Below, piece by piece: positions 22,868 through 33,300 of a stretch of 64,000 nucleotides of DNA; positions within the stretch are counted from its first letter, which is position 1, and every line of letters begins with the position of its first letter. The notes under the pieces are model-generated. The model ran no database searches. It was not told the DNA's origin and saw only the letters and a program-made list of their open reading frames with translations. The DNA is from Lingula anatina (Eukaryota > Brachiopoda > Lingulata > Lingulida > Lingulidae). Both the position numbers and the translations under genes were made by a program. The stretch spans positions 304,436 to 368,435 of the forward strand of contig NW_019774403.1 in assembly GCF_001039355.2 (NCBI RefSeq). The letters run 5' to 3'.

Positions 22868-24267
22868 AATAAATGAAGGAAGGAAGGACGGGGGCAACTT
22901 CTCCCGTTCCATCTACAGTAATAACATCGAACTACCTGTGTCGTTCCATTTATTTGTCAGGCAACGTAACCAGTTGGTACTACCCCCCCCCCCCCCCCAA
23001 GTCCTGCTTTTCTCTCGATGGTTACAGTAAAACAAGTTTTGTAGAAGGTAAACAAATATGAGTTAAACAAAAGTAATCGTCTGAGTGCTGAGAGGCTATT
23101 CCTTAAAAGAACTTTACACACATGTCAGAAAAGTGTTTTTTTTTCAATTAGGAAAATGATCAAACGCTCGGCTCTTACATCCCGCGTTGCTTTGAAGTGC
23201 GAATGAAACTTGTAAACAACGAAAGCGGTAGGCCCTCTTAACAAAAATGAGACAAGAAGTTGCCATTAATAGGAGACCAGTGTAAAAAAAAAAAAAAAAG
23301 AAAAAGAAAAGAAAAAAAATGAGGGCCCGTGTAACAGAAAATCCACTTTGCATTAGATTCGTACAGGTTAGGGTTATAGTGACGTTAGTGGATCAAAATC
23401 TAGGACGGGGCTATTGGCACCTGTAAAAATCAATTGAAATCGAGCCCAGGACATTCTCTCGCAGAGAAATGACAGGTAGCTACATTACAAGAAAACAACG
23501 TATGCTTTATATGTGAATTTCTTTATCATCCGCTTTATGCATTCTGGGCCAAATACTCCAACTTACTCAGGTTTATCATCAACGGTCCAGGTGGATCTAT
23601 ACAACCCATCGAGAATATTTTCAGTAATTTCCCTGTGAAACAGGAAGAATATGATATACTGCTTGCCAGGTAGAAACCCTCTTGTCACGTCCCATATACA
23701 AAAATCTTTCTCCGGCTGACGGCGGGCATTCCGTAAGTCAACGGCCTTATTGGTATTGACCTCAAAAACTTTTGTTCTGTCAATTGTAAGATTTTTCCAG
23801 CAATGAATTGTTAAATTCCTAGTAAATTTAGTCACATTCACCTTGATGGATACCTGTCCTTTATAAGAATACGTATATGGGTCAAGGTCGGGTTGAAGTT
23901 CAAGGTCGTAATGAAGAGGTAGAAGCGTTCTTGGCAGACGGATGTAAGGTCTCGTTTTCTCTGAATTTTTTGCCACCCTTCTTTCTTCGTTTGTCGTATC
24001 GTTACATGTTTTGGGAATGAACAAAGTTGACATAAGAACTGCCAACGTTAAGAAAAGTAATATCATTCCTAAAAATATAACATCTCTCCGTCGTATAAGT
24101 AAACCTGATGGTTTGGTCGTGATATTGATCTTTTCAATAGGTTTCTCGGGATTTTCGGCCGTTTTTACATATAAGGCGATCATGTCTTTTTCTGCAGGAG
24201 GAAAAAAGTTTTCGCAGTTGGCAAAACCAGAATCTGGTGAGTCTCTATTTTCCATCTCTCCTTTCAT
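17443..24267 (-). CDS. M1 zinc aminopeptidase, type II membrane form, copy 2 (exons 1-9; 3' end not found)
   Basis: Nine exons read in phase with no stop: 23567-24267, 22598-22753, 21307-21424, 20786-20906, 19956-20110, 19536-19649, 18811-18939, 18163-18228, 17443-17508 (1626 nt, 542 codons). The order is cytosolic tail, one membrane segment (about residues 63-84), the M1 N-terminal domain, then the catalytic domain with WGMEN (376-380), HEVSH (412-416), the third zinc ligand E435 in LNEGFA and the catalytic tyrosine near 496 in FDEITYYKG. This fits ectoenzymes related to ANPEP, ENPEP and TRHDE, which trim N-terminal residues from extracellular peptides. Family members are usually 900-1000 residues; the C-terminal ERAP1_C-like part is missing from the recognised exons. 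It could be a truncated gene, or the remaining exons may lie beyond the assembled block. Confidence 0.88.
17893..18044. mobile_element. Second copy of the CCCAACAAGCA / TGTTTGCTGGG element
   Basis: It has the same ends and position as 8533-8684. The internal CACGTGGCTACCA units carry several substitutions relative to the other copy (for example CACTTGGCTACCACGTT replaces CACGTGGCTACCATGTT in one unit), so the core is diverging faster than its flanks. Confidence 0.55.
18163..20110 (-). CDS. Aminopeptidase exons 5-8, zinc-binding catalytic core
   Basis: Exon 5 (19956-20110) carries [15 protein letters not shown] and HEVSHQ. Exon 6 (19536-19649) begins [21 protein letters not shown]. Exon 7 (18811-18939) contains [14 protein letters not shown] and FDEITYYK. 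Exon 8 (18163-18228) is [20 protein letters not shown] plus VS. There are 18 residues between the second zinc histidine and the third ligand, the canonical M1 spacing. The usual GAMEN motif is altered to WGMEN: W replaces G and G replaces A, while M, E and N are kept. All active-site residues expected for catalysis are present, so the enzyme should be active. Confidence 0.9.
18942..18980. repeat. (TAA)n microsatellite at the exon 7 acceptor, copy 2
   Basis: Minus-strand (ATT)n ending in TATAG directly at exon 7 (18811-18939); two repeat units shorter than at 9582-9627. Confidence 0.8.
20243..20397. mobile_element. hAT-like MITE with CAGGCCCGTAG ends, CATAC duplication (copy 2)
   Basis: The orthologous insertion of 10911-11070. 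Ends are CAGGCCCGTAGGCAGG and GGCTACGGGCCTG, flanked by CATAC at 20238-20242 and 20398-20402. The internal G run is shorter. Its ends match each other better than in copy 1, so this copy is closer to the founding element. Confidence 0.7.
20786..22753 (-). CDS. Aminopeptidase exons 2-4, M1 N-terminal domain
   Basis: Exon 2 (22598-22753) encodes [20 protein letters not shown] and continues through [19 protein letters not shown] is a hallmark of M1 N-domains. Exon 3 (21307-21424) contains [16 protein letters not shown]. Exon 4 (20786-20906) contains [20 protein letters not shown] and the FFEQYF segment before the GMEN exon. Split codons GA|A (E), AG|A (R) and G|AC (D) restore the reading frame across introns. 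The domain packs against the catalytic domain and helps shape the substrate pocket. Exon 3 differs from the other copy at five residues, whereas exons 2 and 4 differ at one each. Confidence 0.88.
21558..21764. mobile_element. Foldback MITE, copy-2-specific, TAA target duplication
   Basis: The inverted arms start GACTCCGTTCACATG and end with the near complement CAACGGAGCC. The flanks are TAA on both sides (21555-21557, 21765-21767). The other copy has a clean empty site at 12482-12493 (TGACTAAAGGCTG). The interior shares the TGATCAC, GTAATTACGCCGCGGG and AGTAACTGGCTCGCGCTGCC motifs with 11394-11650, so the two are one family at different sites. The left arm is partly degraded or rearranged near the centre. 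Confidence 0.82.
23567..24267 (-). CDS. Aminopeptidase exon 1: start, membrane anchor, first part of M1 domain
   Basis: The ATG at 24267 gives MKGEMENRD; a TGA lies in frame 21 bases upstream, and no other upstream in-frame ATG follows it. The next 60 residues are cytosolic and polar, then a membrane segment [20 protein letters not shown] (about 63-82), then a stalk and [20 protein letters not shown], the typical opening of M1 N-domains. Several N-x-S/T sequons (for example NVT, NLT) follow on the predicted outer side. The donor is CCTGA|GTAAGT. This exon exists once in the window, because the other copy ends inside intron 1. Confidence 0.9.
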
Positions 24268-26371
24268 TGAGAATATTTTAAATGATCAAAAATGTTATGA
24301 TGATATTCACTCTTCTTGATCTTTCAGTTGACTTTAACTGGACGTTTTAGTTGGTTCTCAAATATGACGTTATAATCCTGTGGTTCCTAAAAGTTAATAA
24401 AACATGTTTGCCGTTTAATATAAAATACGTGGATCGCAGTTTTAAGAGGAACAAAAGTAAAAACCCTTGAATAATAATAATAAGTCGTATATGCACCGTG
24501 ATATAATAACATATATAATGTAAAAAATATAATGCAAAAACAAAATGAGTCCAATAAAGGCTAGTGTAAATCAACATAAAAAACAGAGTAAGTATCACTA
24601 CCTTAGCTTCTTAAAAAGATTATTTTCGCCATATTATCACATGCACACTATCACGTGTTCATGCCATCAAATTTATTTCAAATAACATTTAACGCAACAC
24701 AGAGGTAACATGAATTCTCCTTACCGTGTGCACAAACAATAACACGCCAAATTCTTTATATCTCCACGTTTTCTGCTACGCTCCGTCTAAGCTTGCTTGT
24801 CAAAGATATTGAGTCGTTCCTAGAAGTAAATTCATATCACAATGAAAATTCCTTTCCTCTTCTGCAGGCTAATGGCCCTGTGATAATAAAGTTATGTCTA
24901 TCAAAAATAGATTGAACGTAGGATTGCGAAAACAATTTCCTTGATCAATCATTCAGGAATGATCAGTTTCGGCAATCCTGTAAAGCACTTCCTCGTTCTG
25001 GTAAATAGCCAGTGCACTCCCGTTTAACCCACGAAAAGTCTGAACCGTTTACTGGCTCCGTTATATAGAACGTTTCAAATAAAACGAATCCCAAAACTAA
25101 TAACTGTTTTAGTCTGCACCTCTTTATTGTCTTCAAGAAACGAAATGGTCAACTAAATATTTGATCATTTAAAATAAGACTGGATCATTCCTGGTAGGTT
25201 ACAGTTCCGAAGTAGTTGAATTTACCACAAGTAAAAACGCACTGAACGCACGCTGTTTTGGGTTCGGTGCTCCATTGTGCGATGTCGCACCACGATATTC
25301 GACAAACAAAAGAGCATTTATCATTTTAATCACCAATTTCCAGTTACGTTTGTTTTTGTACGCAGTTTGGAGCATCAGAGTACAACAGCGTTTCAACATA
25401 TCGAAGAAGGAAACCTAACCAAACCCAAAAAAGAAAAAAAATGAGTACATATTTATTTCAGATATACAAAACCTCAACTAACGATGAAGCCATGGTGATC
25501 TACAACACAACATCCAAGCCCTGCAGATTGTATTATGCTTCATTTCCAGCGCTTTAACTTTTCTGAGCATTCATCAGAGTTTTAAAAAAGATAACTTACT
25601 ATAAAAGGCTGAAGATATTAATCTTTTAATTGTAAAATAATATGCATTGTTACGGAAATATGTGCTTCTGAAATTGTCCCTTTCTGTGGTTTAAAATTTC
25701 ACAATTAATGTTTAGGAAATTATGCCAACGAGCTAATCAGGAGTTCAGGTAAAAATCACGGTAGAGAAAAAGAACACTACACGCTCATTACCTGGTAAAT
25801 TTGTAAATCAAAAGAGATTTTCCATATCATTAGCTGTATTACGCGCGAAAATTTAAGCAGTTATTTTTCTTCAACCAGCAGCTAATATTGGAATTACTGT
25901 TTTACCAAAATAAATAACTAACGCTTCACAAATATACGTGTCATCCTACCTTCCAACGCGTGAACCATCTGTGCATTCGTTCACGTATCTTGGGAAAATG
26001 GGTCTATTTTTCATAACTACCCATGACCTCGAGTTCCGTTCGAAACAGGATATTATTAAGGATATGATGTGTTATTCTCGGGTTCACATTACACAGGGGT
26101 CACAATACATGTATTAATATCATGGCTCGGGAATATTAGCTAATTTAACTGGAGGCGTGTGGCACGCATATCCGTGCTTGATCAGCCGCTCGTGATATAC
26201 CATCAAAAGATGTACAAATTGTGGAAATTCTGTTTCCTCGAAATATGCTATTAGCTACTAATATGTAATTATATGTATATAGCTATCAATAATTTGATAT
26301 GCATTCGTAAAGTTATTTCTATTTATTATAAAGTTTTAGATAATCGATGCTGTTTTATGGAATAGAAAATG

Positions 26372-26656
26372 CAGTGGCGGATTTAGGGGGTGTCAGGGGT
26401 GTCCTGCCCCCCTTTCGATTTCTGAAAAAAAAAAAAAAAACAAAACAAAAAACAAACAAACAAACAAAAAAAAACAAGCCAATACTCCCCTCTTGAAATT
26501 AGAATTTCGACTAGGTGAATCATAGTTCAAAACCGTACCAAATGTCACCGTTCGCCGGGAGGAGGGAGAAGGGGGTTGCAAAGGTCGGTTTCGCATCCGC
26601 AGCCTGTCTTTCCTAAAATCCGGACCCCCCTTTCAATAATCCTGGATCTGCCCCTG
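26372..26656. mobile_element. hAT-like MITE, CAGTGGCGGATTTAGG ends, AAATG duplication
   Basis: The left end is CAGTGGCGGATTTAGG and the right end, inverted, is CAGGGGCAGATCCAGGAT. A perfect AAATG direct repeat flanks it (26367-26371, 26657-26661). The interior includes an A-rich stretch with CAAA units and no coding capacity. End sequence and 5-bp duplication are those of hAT5-type non-autonomous elements. Confidence 0.7.
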
Positions 26657-26904
26657 AAATGTGCGTGTGCATATCAGAGTACCGAAATATAGATACGTCA
26701 GTCTGTGCTGTTTTTCCAGCACCGTGGAAAACAACGTTAAGTTTTACTTTTTAATATTGAAATTATAATGACATTTAACAAATGGATAGTTTTATTCGTG
26801 CGAAAAATTGCTTCTCTTATGATGGTGTCTGTTTTAGCACAATCGTGCGTTTTGGGCTCCGTGACTATGGGATAAATGACGCACGCACACACAGTGTTAA
26901 ATAA

Positions 26905-27150
26905 GACTGGGTTCCCATCCCTAGATCGATCTAACAGGATCGGTCAATCTCCACGGGGTTTCTCGCTAAATTGCATGCTTTCAGCTTAAGTGGCTTAGAT
27001 GTCTGGGACGCCTACTAAAGCTGCTAAACGATAGTTAATTACCCCCTATCAGCTTCAGTAGGCGTGACAGACATCTAAGCCAATTGAGCGAGAATCCCCT
27101 TGGAGATAGTTCGATCCAAAGTTAGTACGACAGGGCCTGGGAATGGTCTC
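26905..27150. mobile_element. Foldback MITE, CCATTCCCA family, full length
   Basis: The two halves are inverted copies of one another: TGGCTTAGATGTCTG, ACGCCTACT and AAGCTG occur in the left half, and their complements follow in the right half. The outer ends are GACTGGGTTCCCA and TGGGAATGGTC. Related copies are at about 34143-34366, 41885-42111, 49300-49440 and 56826-56963. The element encodes nothing. Confidence 0.65.
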
Positions 27151-28344
27151 TAACATATATTCAGTGACATACACACACGTACACGCGCGCACACACGCAC
27201 ACACACAGAGAGAGAGAGAGAGAGAGTGAGTGACAAACTTACTCAGTGACATACTCACACGTGCGGTTCAACAACGGCTTAACCCAGGTGCTCATACTTA
27301 TTTTCAGGTGACAGCGAAGGGACGGTATAACTTGTCTCGTGTATAAGGTTCGGTCCTCAGGCAAAGCATGAGATAGACGTCAACAAATGTTTTAATGGTC
27401 CGAACTCGAGCGCACGTGGCAAGGGTCGAACAATAATTAAGTCAAAACCGCTCGCAACTTACACGGTGTGTCGCAGCATTGTTTTTCTGACCCAGCACTT
27501 ACTAGTGGCTACACCTTCGCACACCCTGAGTTACATGTATGTACAGAGCACAGTTCAGTTTCAGTAGCATGCTGGAAATTGAGATTTGTCTCCAGTAAAC
27601 TTGTGAATCCCAGGGTGTCCGTGTTAGCCCTGCTGTGAGGCAACCCATAGCCTCAGCTGCCAGGCATATTTTAATAGCGTCCGCGGTTTAATTAACTCTG
27701 TTTCCCAGGCACGGACAATCAAAATTTATTGTCTCAGACAAGTCTCTGGTGTGTTGTGTGCAACTGTGAAGTAATTGGTCGTAATGGTGTACATTTGGTT
27801 AAAACGCAGCTGAAACAAAGACTATATAAAATACGCGGTATGTGAAAAATGTTTACAAGATCGTGTCACAGAGATAAAATCATGTTTACACCAAATACTA
27901 GATATTTTATGGGATACAGCCGAGATGTCGTTGATTTACGAGAGTGAAAAAAAAAAAAAAAACGTTTAGATAGAGTAGACTGGAGAAGCACCCAGAGAAC
28001 GTAAGCATGAGCAAAGGCAACTTAATTCTCATTACACTTAAGCACTGCTAACTAATTAATTTATTAACAAACCAATTAATTGATCATTTAATCACCACTA
28101 TAATCTAGCCCATTTTCACATATCCTAAAAATTTAAAAAACAAAATCCTCCATAACTTATTTGCATCATGTTGCTGACAGACAAACAGACTTTATTAATA
28201 AAGTAATCAATTAATTAATGTATCGCTATAAAAACCTAATCGTTTGTTATTTGGTACCCTGTTCCATAATGATGCTAACAGACAAACAGACAAGCGGAAC
28301 CAAAAACATAACCTCCTTGGGGTAGGTATATATTGTGTGACATA

Positions 28345-28401
28345 CGCACGCGCGTGCACGCTAACACACACACGCACACGCAAACACACACACGCACGCA
28401 C

Positions 28402-28442
<41 letters not shown>
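28345..28442. repeat. CA-rich microsatellite
   Basis: An alternating purine-pyrimidine tract of CACG and CA units ends in an uninterrupted (CA)n of about 30 bases. Open frames across it on both strands are low complexity and are not genes. Confidence 0.85.
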
Positions 28443-28444
<2 letters not shown>

Positions 28445-28951
28445 ATATCCACGCTCAAGTAGACGGAGCAGTGGAAGGCAATGACTAAAATGTGTTATTT
28501 GAGACAAGTTAGGAGTTCTATGATTGTGTTGAAAGTTATGATTGTGTTGAAAGTTACTTTGCAATGGTCGTGGTCTGACGGTATCTCATAGGTCAGTAAC
28601 ATAATATGTACACTAATGCATCCAGGATATCATTCATCGAGGGGATTGGGCAAAAAATGGATTTACATTTTTTTAATAAACTACGTTTTACTATTGGTAA
28701 CTGGATCGGTATAATTTCTCCATCAATGAAAATACAAAATGATGTTCAAGGTTTAATTTACTACATAGCCACGATGGAAACTTCGGGCCACACATTAATT
28801 TTCGCAAATCATTCGAATACCTTTAATATTTTGATGTGAAAATATAAATTAAGAAAAATCAGTTAAGAAATTGAAAGCATGAACCACCTCTCCTCCCTTC
28901 ACCTAATTTTGATCCCATGTCACTGTTTGGGAGATTAGACTTTTCTATTTA

Positions 28952-29118
28952 CAGGGGCGGATTGAGGCCGTCTTCTGGGTCTTCCGGAAGACGGTCAGAG
29001 TTTCAAATTTACATTGACAGGCATCTATTTTTTCTATCGGAAGACGGTCAAAAATGGAGGATGGATAAACAAAGATTATTTGGAAGACTGTCAGAAAATA
29101 TCCCTGGATCCACCCCTG
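28952..29118. mobile_element. hAT-like MITE, CAGGGGYGGAT family, copy B
   Basis: The ends are CAGGGGCGGATTGAGG and GATCCACCCCTG. It is flanked by ATTTA on both sides (28947-28951 and 29119-29123), a 5-bp target duplication. It is 167 bases, the same length as 12969-13135, and aligns to it in reverse orientation. The repeated GGAAGACGGTCA motif occurs in both halves. Confidence 0.7.
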
Positions 29119-29752
29119 ATTTATGAAACTGGGTCTACTCTTTTAAAAAAATGAGAATTATTTACTTACGTCAAACCTTTTTATCTTCTTTTATTTTTTT
29201 TCAAGCCATCTGGTTATAGAATCGTGAGGCTGCGCTGTTACTCACTTAAACTGCGTGACTAAGAAGAAAATATAAAGCCAGTTTATTAAACTGATATACC
29301 GAAGTATATGCAGAAGCAATCATATGATAGACTTAAGAACCTGATAATGTATTTGAATATTTTTTCGTAAGTTAACAATTTAGGAGATACAACTTTAGCA
29401 CAAATGTGCAGAAAAAAACCCTTGGACCCTGCTCTATAAACTTGTTATTAAAGCTTTCGTGAGGAAATGCAAAAATAATTTGAGTTCCCCGCGCCAGAAA
29501 GGACAAAGGTTAAATGATATAGAATCTGACTGAGAGGGTAAAATATTGTTGTTTACTTTCTGCACGGGAAAATCCCTTACACTTTGGAAAGCAAACCACC
29601 TGCATAATAATCTAATGTATTTTGTTAATAAAATTTGTCATAGGCTCAAGATTTGTGCTTAAATCCTTTTTCAAAAAAATATGAAAAAATATGTCAGATA
29701 ACAATTTTCTAAAATTTGGGGTGTTTTCCAGGTGTTTTCCAAAAGAGGAATT

Positions 29753-29807
29753 CCCAACCTCGTTTCCACGAAGTACTCACGTGACCAACAGCGAAAACGA
29801 GGTTGGG
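29753..29807. promoter_or_regulatory. Inverted repeat with a CACGTG E-box upstream of the C2CD2-like start
   Basis: Thirteen-base arms CCCAACCTCGTTT (29753-29765) and AAACGAGGTTGGG (29795-29807) flank a loop holding CTCACGTGACC (29776-29786). The loop motif matches the core of USF/MITF/TFEB-type E-boxes and much of the CLEAR consensus. It lies about 190 bases upstream of the presumed start codon. It could be a promoter element or just the tip of a small MITE. Function is inferred only from sequence and position. Confidence 0.3.
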
Positions 29808-29971
29808 CCGGGATTCTGTTTTCCTTGGGAGGAAATTTTTCAACAATATGCTATAGCAAAGGAATTTAATGTAGAAGTACAAGCGCTTGCAAACTTAGCT
29901 GCAGCTGACTGAATACAGGAGTGTTTCTGCATTTTTCGAAGAAATTTCGTCCTTTAAAAACAGCCGTGAAA

Positions 29972-30358
29972 ATGGTGGACGTCGTTATAAAACTGATCTG
30001 GTACCGGCTTGGGGAGACGGCAGCAAATATGGCTGAAGCTGCCGACAATGTATACGACCATTTCACCACAAAGTCATGGCTTGAATTAGACCCAGTAAAC
30101 GTGCTTTTATTATGGTGGCTTGTCTTAGCGGCTGGTATAGTACTGGCTGTAAACTTTTACTTCAGAGCGGTGGATGCCACAAAAACAACGACTGAGACGA
30201 CGGAGGGGTCGGTCGCAGAACATGCCCCTGTGGTCCCCGAGGCCGATTGGGAGTGGGTGAATAGCGCGATCAAGTGGTTTTATCTCAATTTCCGTGACAC
30301 CACAGACTACCTGGACGCCTGGCTCAGTGCTGTGAACGAGAAGTGTAGAACGCAGCAG
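29972..30358 (+). CDS. C2CD2L: C2CD2-like exon 1: membrane anchor and start of SMP
   Basis: The first ATG of the frame (GTGAAAATGG context) gives MVDVVIKLIWYRLG; the open frame extends 17 codons upstream without another ATG. A hydrophobic segment NVLLLWWLVLAAGIVLAVNF covers about residues 43-62. After a polar threonine/glutamate-rich linker comes DAWLSAVNEKCRTQQ, which aligns with the AWVRALNEQ segment at the start of the SMP domain in C2CD2L. The donor is CAG|GTGAGA, phase 0, which matches the phase of the exon at 47025. Confidence 0.8.
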
Positions 30359-33300
30359 GTGAGAAGTGGTTTTGTAATGTGTAGAATAAGCCCAAAGATT
30401 TTTTCAGCTCTCTTACATTGTTCTCATACTTTGCCTGAGGCTCAAAGACTGCCCCCCCCCTTTTTTGGGGGGAGGGGGAGGGGAGGGGGTATCTATATAA
30501 AAGTATGTGTGTTTATGATTTTGTTTCAGATTGCCTCGTGCGTTACACAGTTATTTGGATCCCATGCGTATTTTAAGATATTAACTTAAGGTTTTAGTTA
30601 TCAAGGAACATGTCAGCGTGTGTGTGTGTGTGTGTGTGTGGGGTGGGGGGGGGGAGGAGGGGACAGGGTCCCATGTTAAATATCACTTCATGAAATGACC
30701 CTGTAGAATTAAATTTACTAGCATATCCCTTCTCAAACCTTTTTATTGTATTCATTGGCATCATCAAGACTGCAATGCCCAAGGCTGCAATCAATACATA
30801 GAACTACACAGCATCTGCAAAGAACAAAGTGTATTCAGGTCCCCCTTGGATAACTGTAGAGGTGTCATTGATTATCTGTCCAGTGTTAATAATTCAAAAG
30901 CTACTAGTAGTGATCAGACATAAATGCAAAGGTGACAGTGACATGCTATCACAATTTCTTTGTTGTTTTGTTACAGTTTTTATGACACTGATAGATGGAT
31001 ATAAAGGTTTGAACTGTCATCCTGCAGAGATGGTTCAGTATATTAGTATTTTCAAAATTGTTATGTTTGAATAAAGGGAAAAGCTTGTCCAGGTAAATGA
31101 ATATCATTGATGTGGATTTATCAATTTTGTTTGTTATTAAGGCTTAATATAGGGCTATTTCATTGTAATTTTCCTCTTGGCAGCTTATGTAACACTCCCT
31201 TTAGTTTTTCTAAATACCAGTGGGTTTTTACTAATTAATCAGGTTATTTCAAATTAGTTAAGATTACATGCAATTGCATTTCTTATTTATTGTTAATAGA
31301 AAAAAAAAGTGAATTTGAAAATATGAAAATTAAAATACTGAGGTCCTAGATTTTAATCAAAATATATCATGACCTTTTTCAAAATTGTATTTTTTTCAAA
31401 TGTTCTTATCAAAATGGCACTGATTTTTATATTAAGGTTTTAAACTGCTGATGGCCATAAATTATCATCCCCACATTTTTTTTACAGTCAGATCTCTTAT
31501 GTGATAAGAACATAAACCTTAGGTATTGCAAGCCAGTTTCTAGAAGCAAAGGAAGTAATCCCAGTGCACTGGACAAGCTCCCTGCTGTTCACTCTCATTG
31601 CTTACAGCAGCATGAACAGTGATGTTAGAAGTATGAGTTTAGCATAAAACATAAAGTTTGTGGTCATTTCCTATTAGAAGCAGGAGCTACACCACGCAGT
31701 GTAACACTTAAGTCAAAATGCCACAAAATTGCTGCAGACCATGTTGTTGCATATTCCTTGCTGCTGGTAGTGTCCCCAGGTATTACTGCAGAGTGGTGAA
31801 GGTTATAGGTAATAGCCAAAAGCTCTCTGATGGAAAAAATGACTGCTTTTGGGGTTTTGTGTTATGAGGAGCATTTCAATTGACTTCACTGTGAAATATT
31901 GTTGTTTGAGTTAATGGCATTGAAAAACAACACTAAATGGGCAGCACATTATTAATTTAGAGTTATATGTGTCTTTCTGTAGAATAGTAAGTATCTTCTT
32001 TGCAATATTAAAGTTTTATCAGTTTACTAGTACACCGGCAAAAGGTTGCATGTAGTTTTAGTATTTGACAAGATATTAATGAAGGTCAGAACTTGTCAAC
32101 AGCTCAGCAGTTGACCACCTGAGTCAGTGCTGTGCAGAGGTGGGGTTTTGCTGGGCTTGTGACTGTCATCTGGATTACCACAGCTGACTTGTGATGCCAT
32201 GTAGAAAAAGTCCAGCACTTTTTAAGACACAAGGTAACCTTTGTTTTGATAACCAAAACAGGATGGCATGTTGATTTGGAAAATACTTCAGCCAAGTAAT
32301 TTTTTTTTAGTAAAATTGCCTTAAATGCTGCTTGGAATCTGGGCCCTTTTTAGACTTGATCATCCACTTTTATGTAGAAAGCATAAAACCAATTTGACTC
32401 TCAGTTGGTTCAGTAAAGGTTTCATATGTTATATTTTCTTGTCTACAAAACAATATACCACAACCTGAGAAAAGGATACAAAAAATCACTTTTCCTTAGA
32501 TTGTTATATTTTTCCAAGATGACATAGAGCTGTACAGTTACTTTGGTGATATATGAGAAAAAGAGCTTATGAATTTGTATAATAATACACAGCTTCATCC
32601 ATGTGAAAATTTGTTCAAAAGTAAACCCCATGTCATGGCCATACTAGCTGACCTACTACATATGATTTGATAATCTTACCTTTACATAACTCCTCATAAC
32701 ATACTTGCCGTATAAAACCATCACAGACACTGTTATCTTGTCAGCACCTTTGAACAAGAAGACCAGACAAAAATTTTCTACATGTTTAGAGGTAAGTCTT
32801 TCCTAAATTTTGTCTTCACTCACCACTTAGCGGCAACTGTTATCTAGAATGAATTATAGGTGAACACAATTGGGTTTTGACCCACCTTTACTGGTTCTGT
32901 AATGAGCTAGTGTTGTGGGNNNNNNNNNNNNNNNNNNNNNNNNNNNNNNNNNNNNNNNNNNNNNNNNNNNNNNNNNNNNNNNNNNNNNNNNNNNNNNNNN
33001 NNNNNNNNNNNNNNNNNNNNNNNNNNNNNNNNNNNNNNNNNNNNNNNNNNNNNNNNNNNNNNNNNNNNNNNNNNNNNNNNNNNNNNNNNNNNNNNNNNNN
33101 NNNNNNNNNNNNNNNNNNNNNNNNNNNNNNNNNNNNNNNNNNNNNCTCCGTTCGCCATGCGGAAGCTACCTGAGAAATATTAAGTGCGCATGCTCATCAG
33201 TTAAACTCGTGGTGAAGAAAGCATGGCGGCTGAAGGCGATCGAAGGAAAAAAGCTCTTCTGTTCTATTATCTTTGAAAACAGAGACGAAAAAGGAATAAT

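Larger units (their letters stand above)
24268..29971. other. Head-to-head intergenic region between the two genes
   Basis: The aminopeptidase (minus) and the C2CD2-like gene (plus) are divergently arranged with about 5.7 kb between their start codons. The interval holds the MITEs at 26372-26656, 26905-27150 and 28952-29118, CA-rich microsatellites at about 27168-27228 and 28345-28442, and a poly-A run near 27948-27962. I found no convincing additional exon. Promoters for both genes probably lie here, but no TATA box or initiator could be assigned with confidence. Confidence 0.6.

Noticed and set aside
4891-24267. True tandem duplication of the aminopeptidase gene
   Set aside because: Block limits coincide with single-n joints and low-complexity DNA, and copy 1 lacks exon 1. 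Not excluded, but a haplotype explanation is simpler.
24347-24598. 83-aa hydrophobic minus-strand frame upstream of the aminopeptidase start
   Set aside because: It is AT-rich low-complexity 5' flank with no splice link to exon 1, and stop codons lie between it and the start.
28207-28564. Several overlapping open frames rich in CVCV or THTH
   Set aside because: They are translations of the CA microsatellite on both strands.
28917-29126. 69-aa plus-strand frame
   Set aside because: It coincides with the 167-base MITE at 28952-29118; the same element at 12969 has no matching frame.
30359-30589. Extension of the exon 1 frame past 30358
   Set aside because: It continues through a CAG|GTGAGA donor into G/C homopolymer runs, and family similarity stops at the donor.
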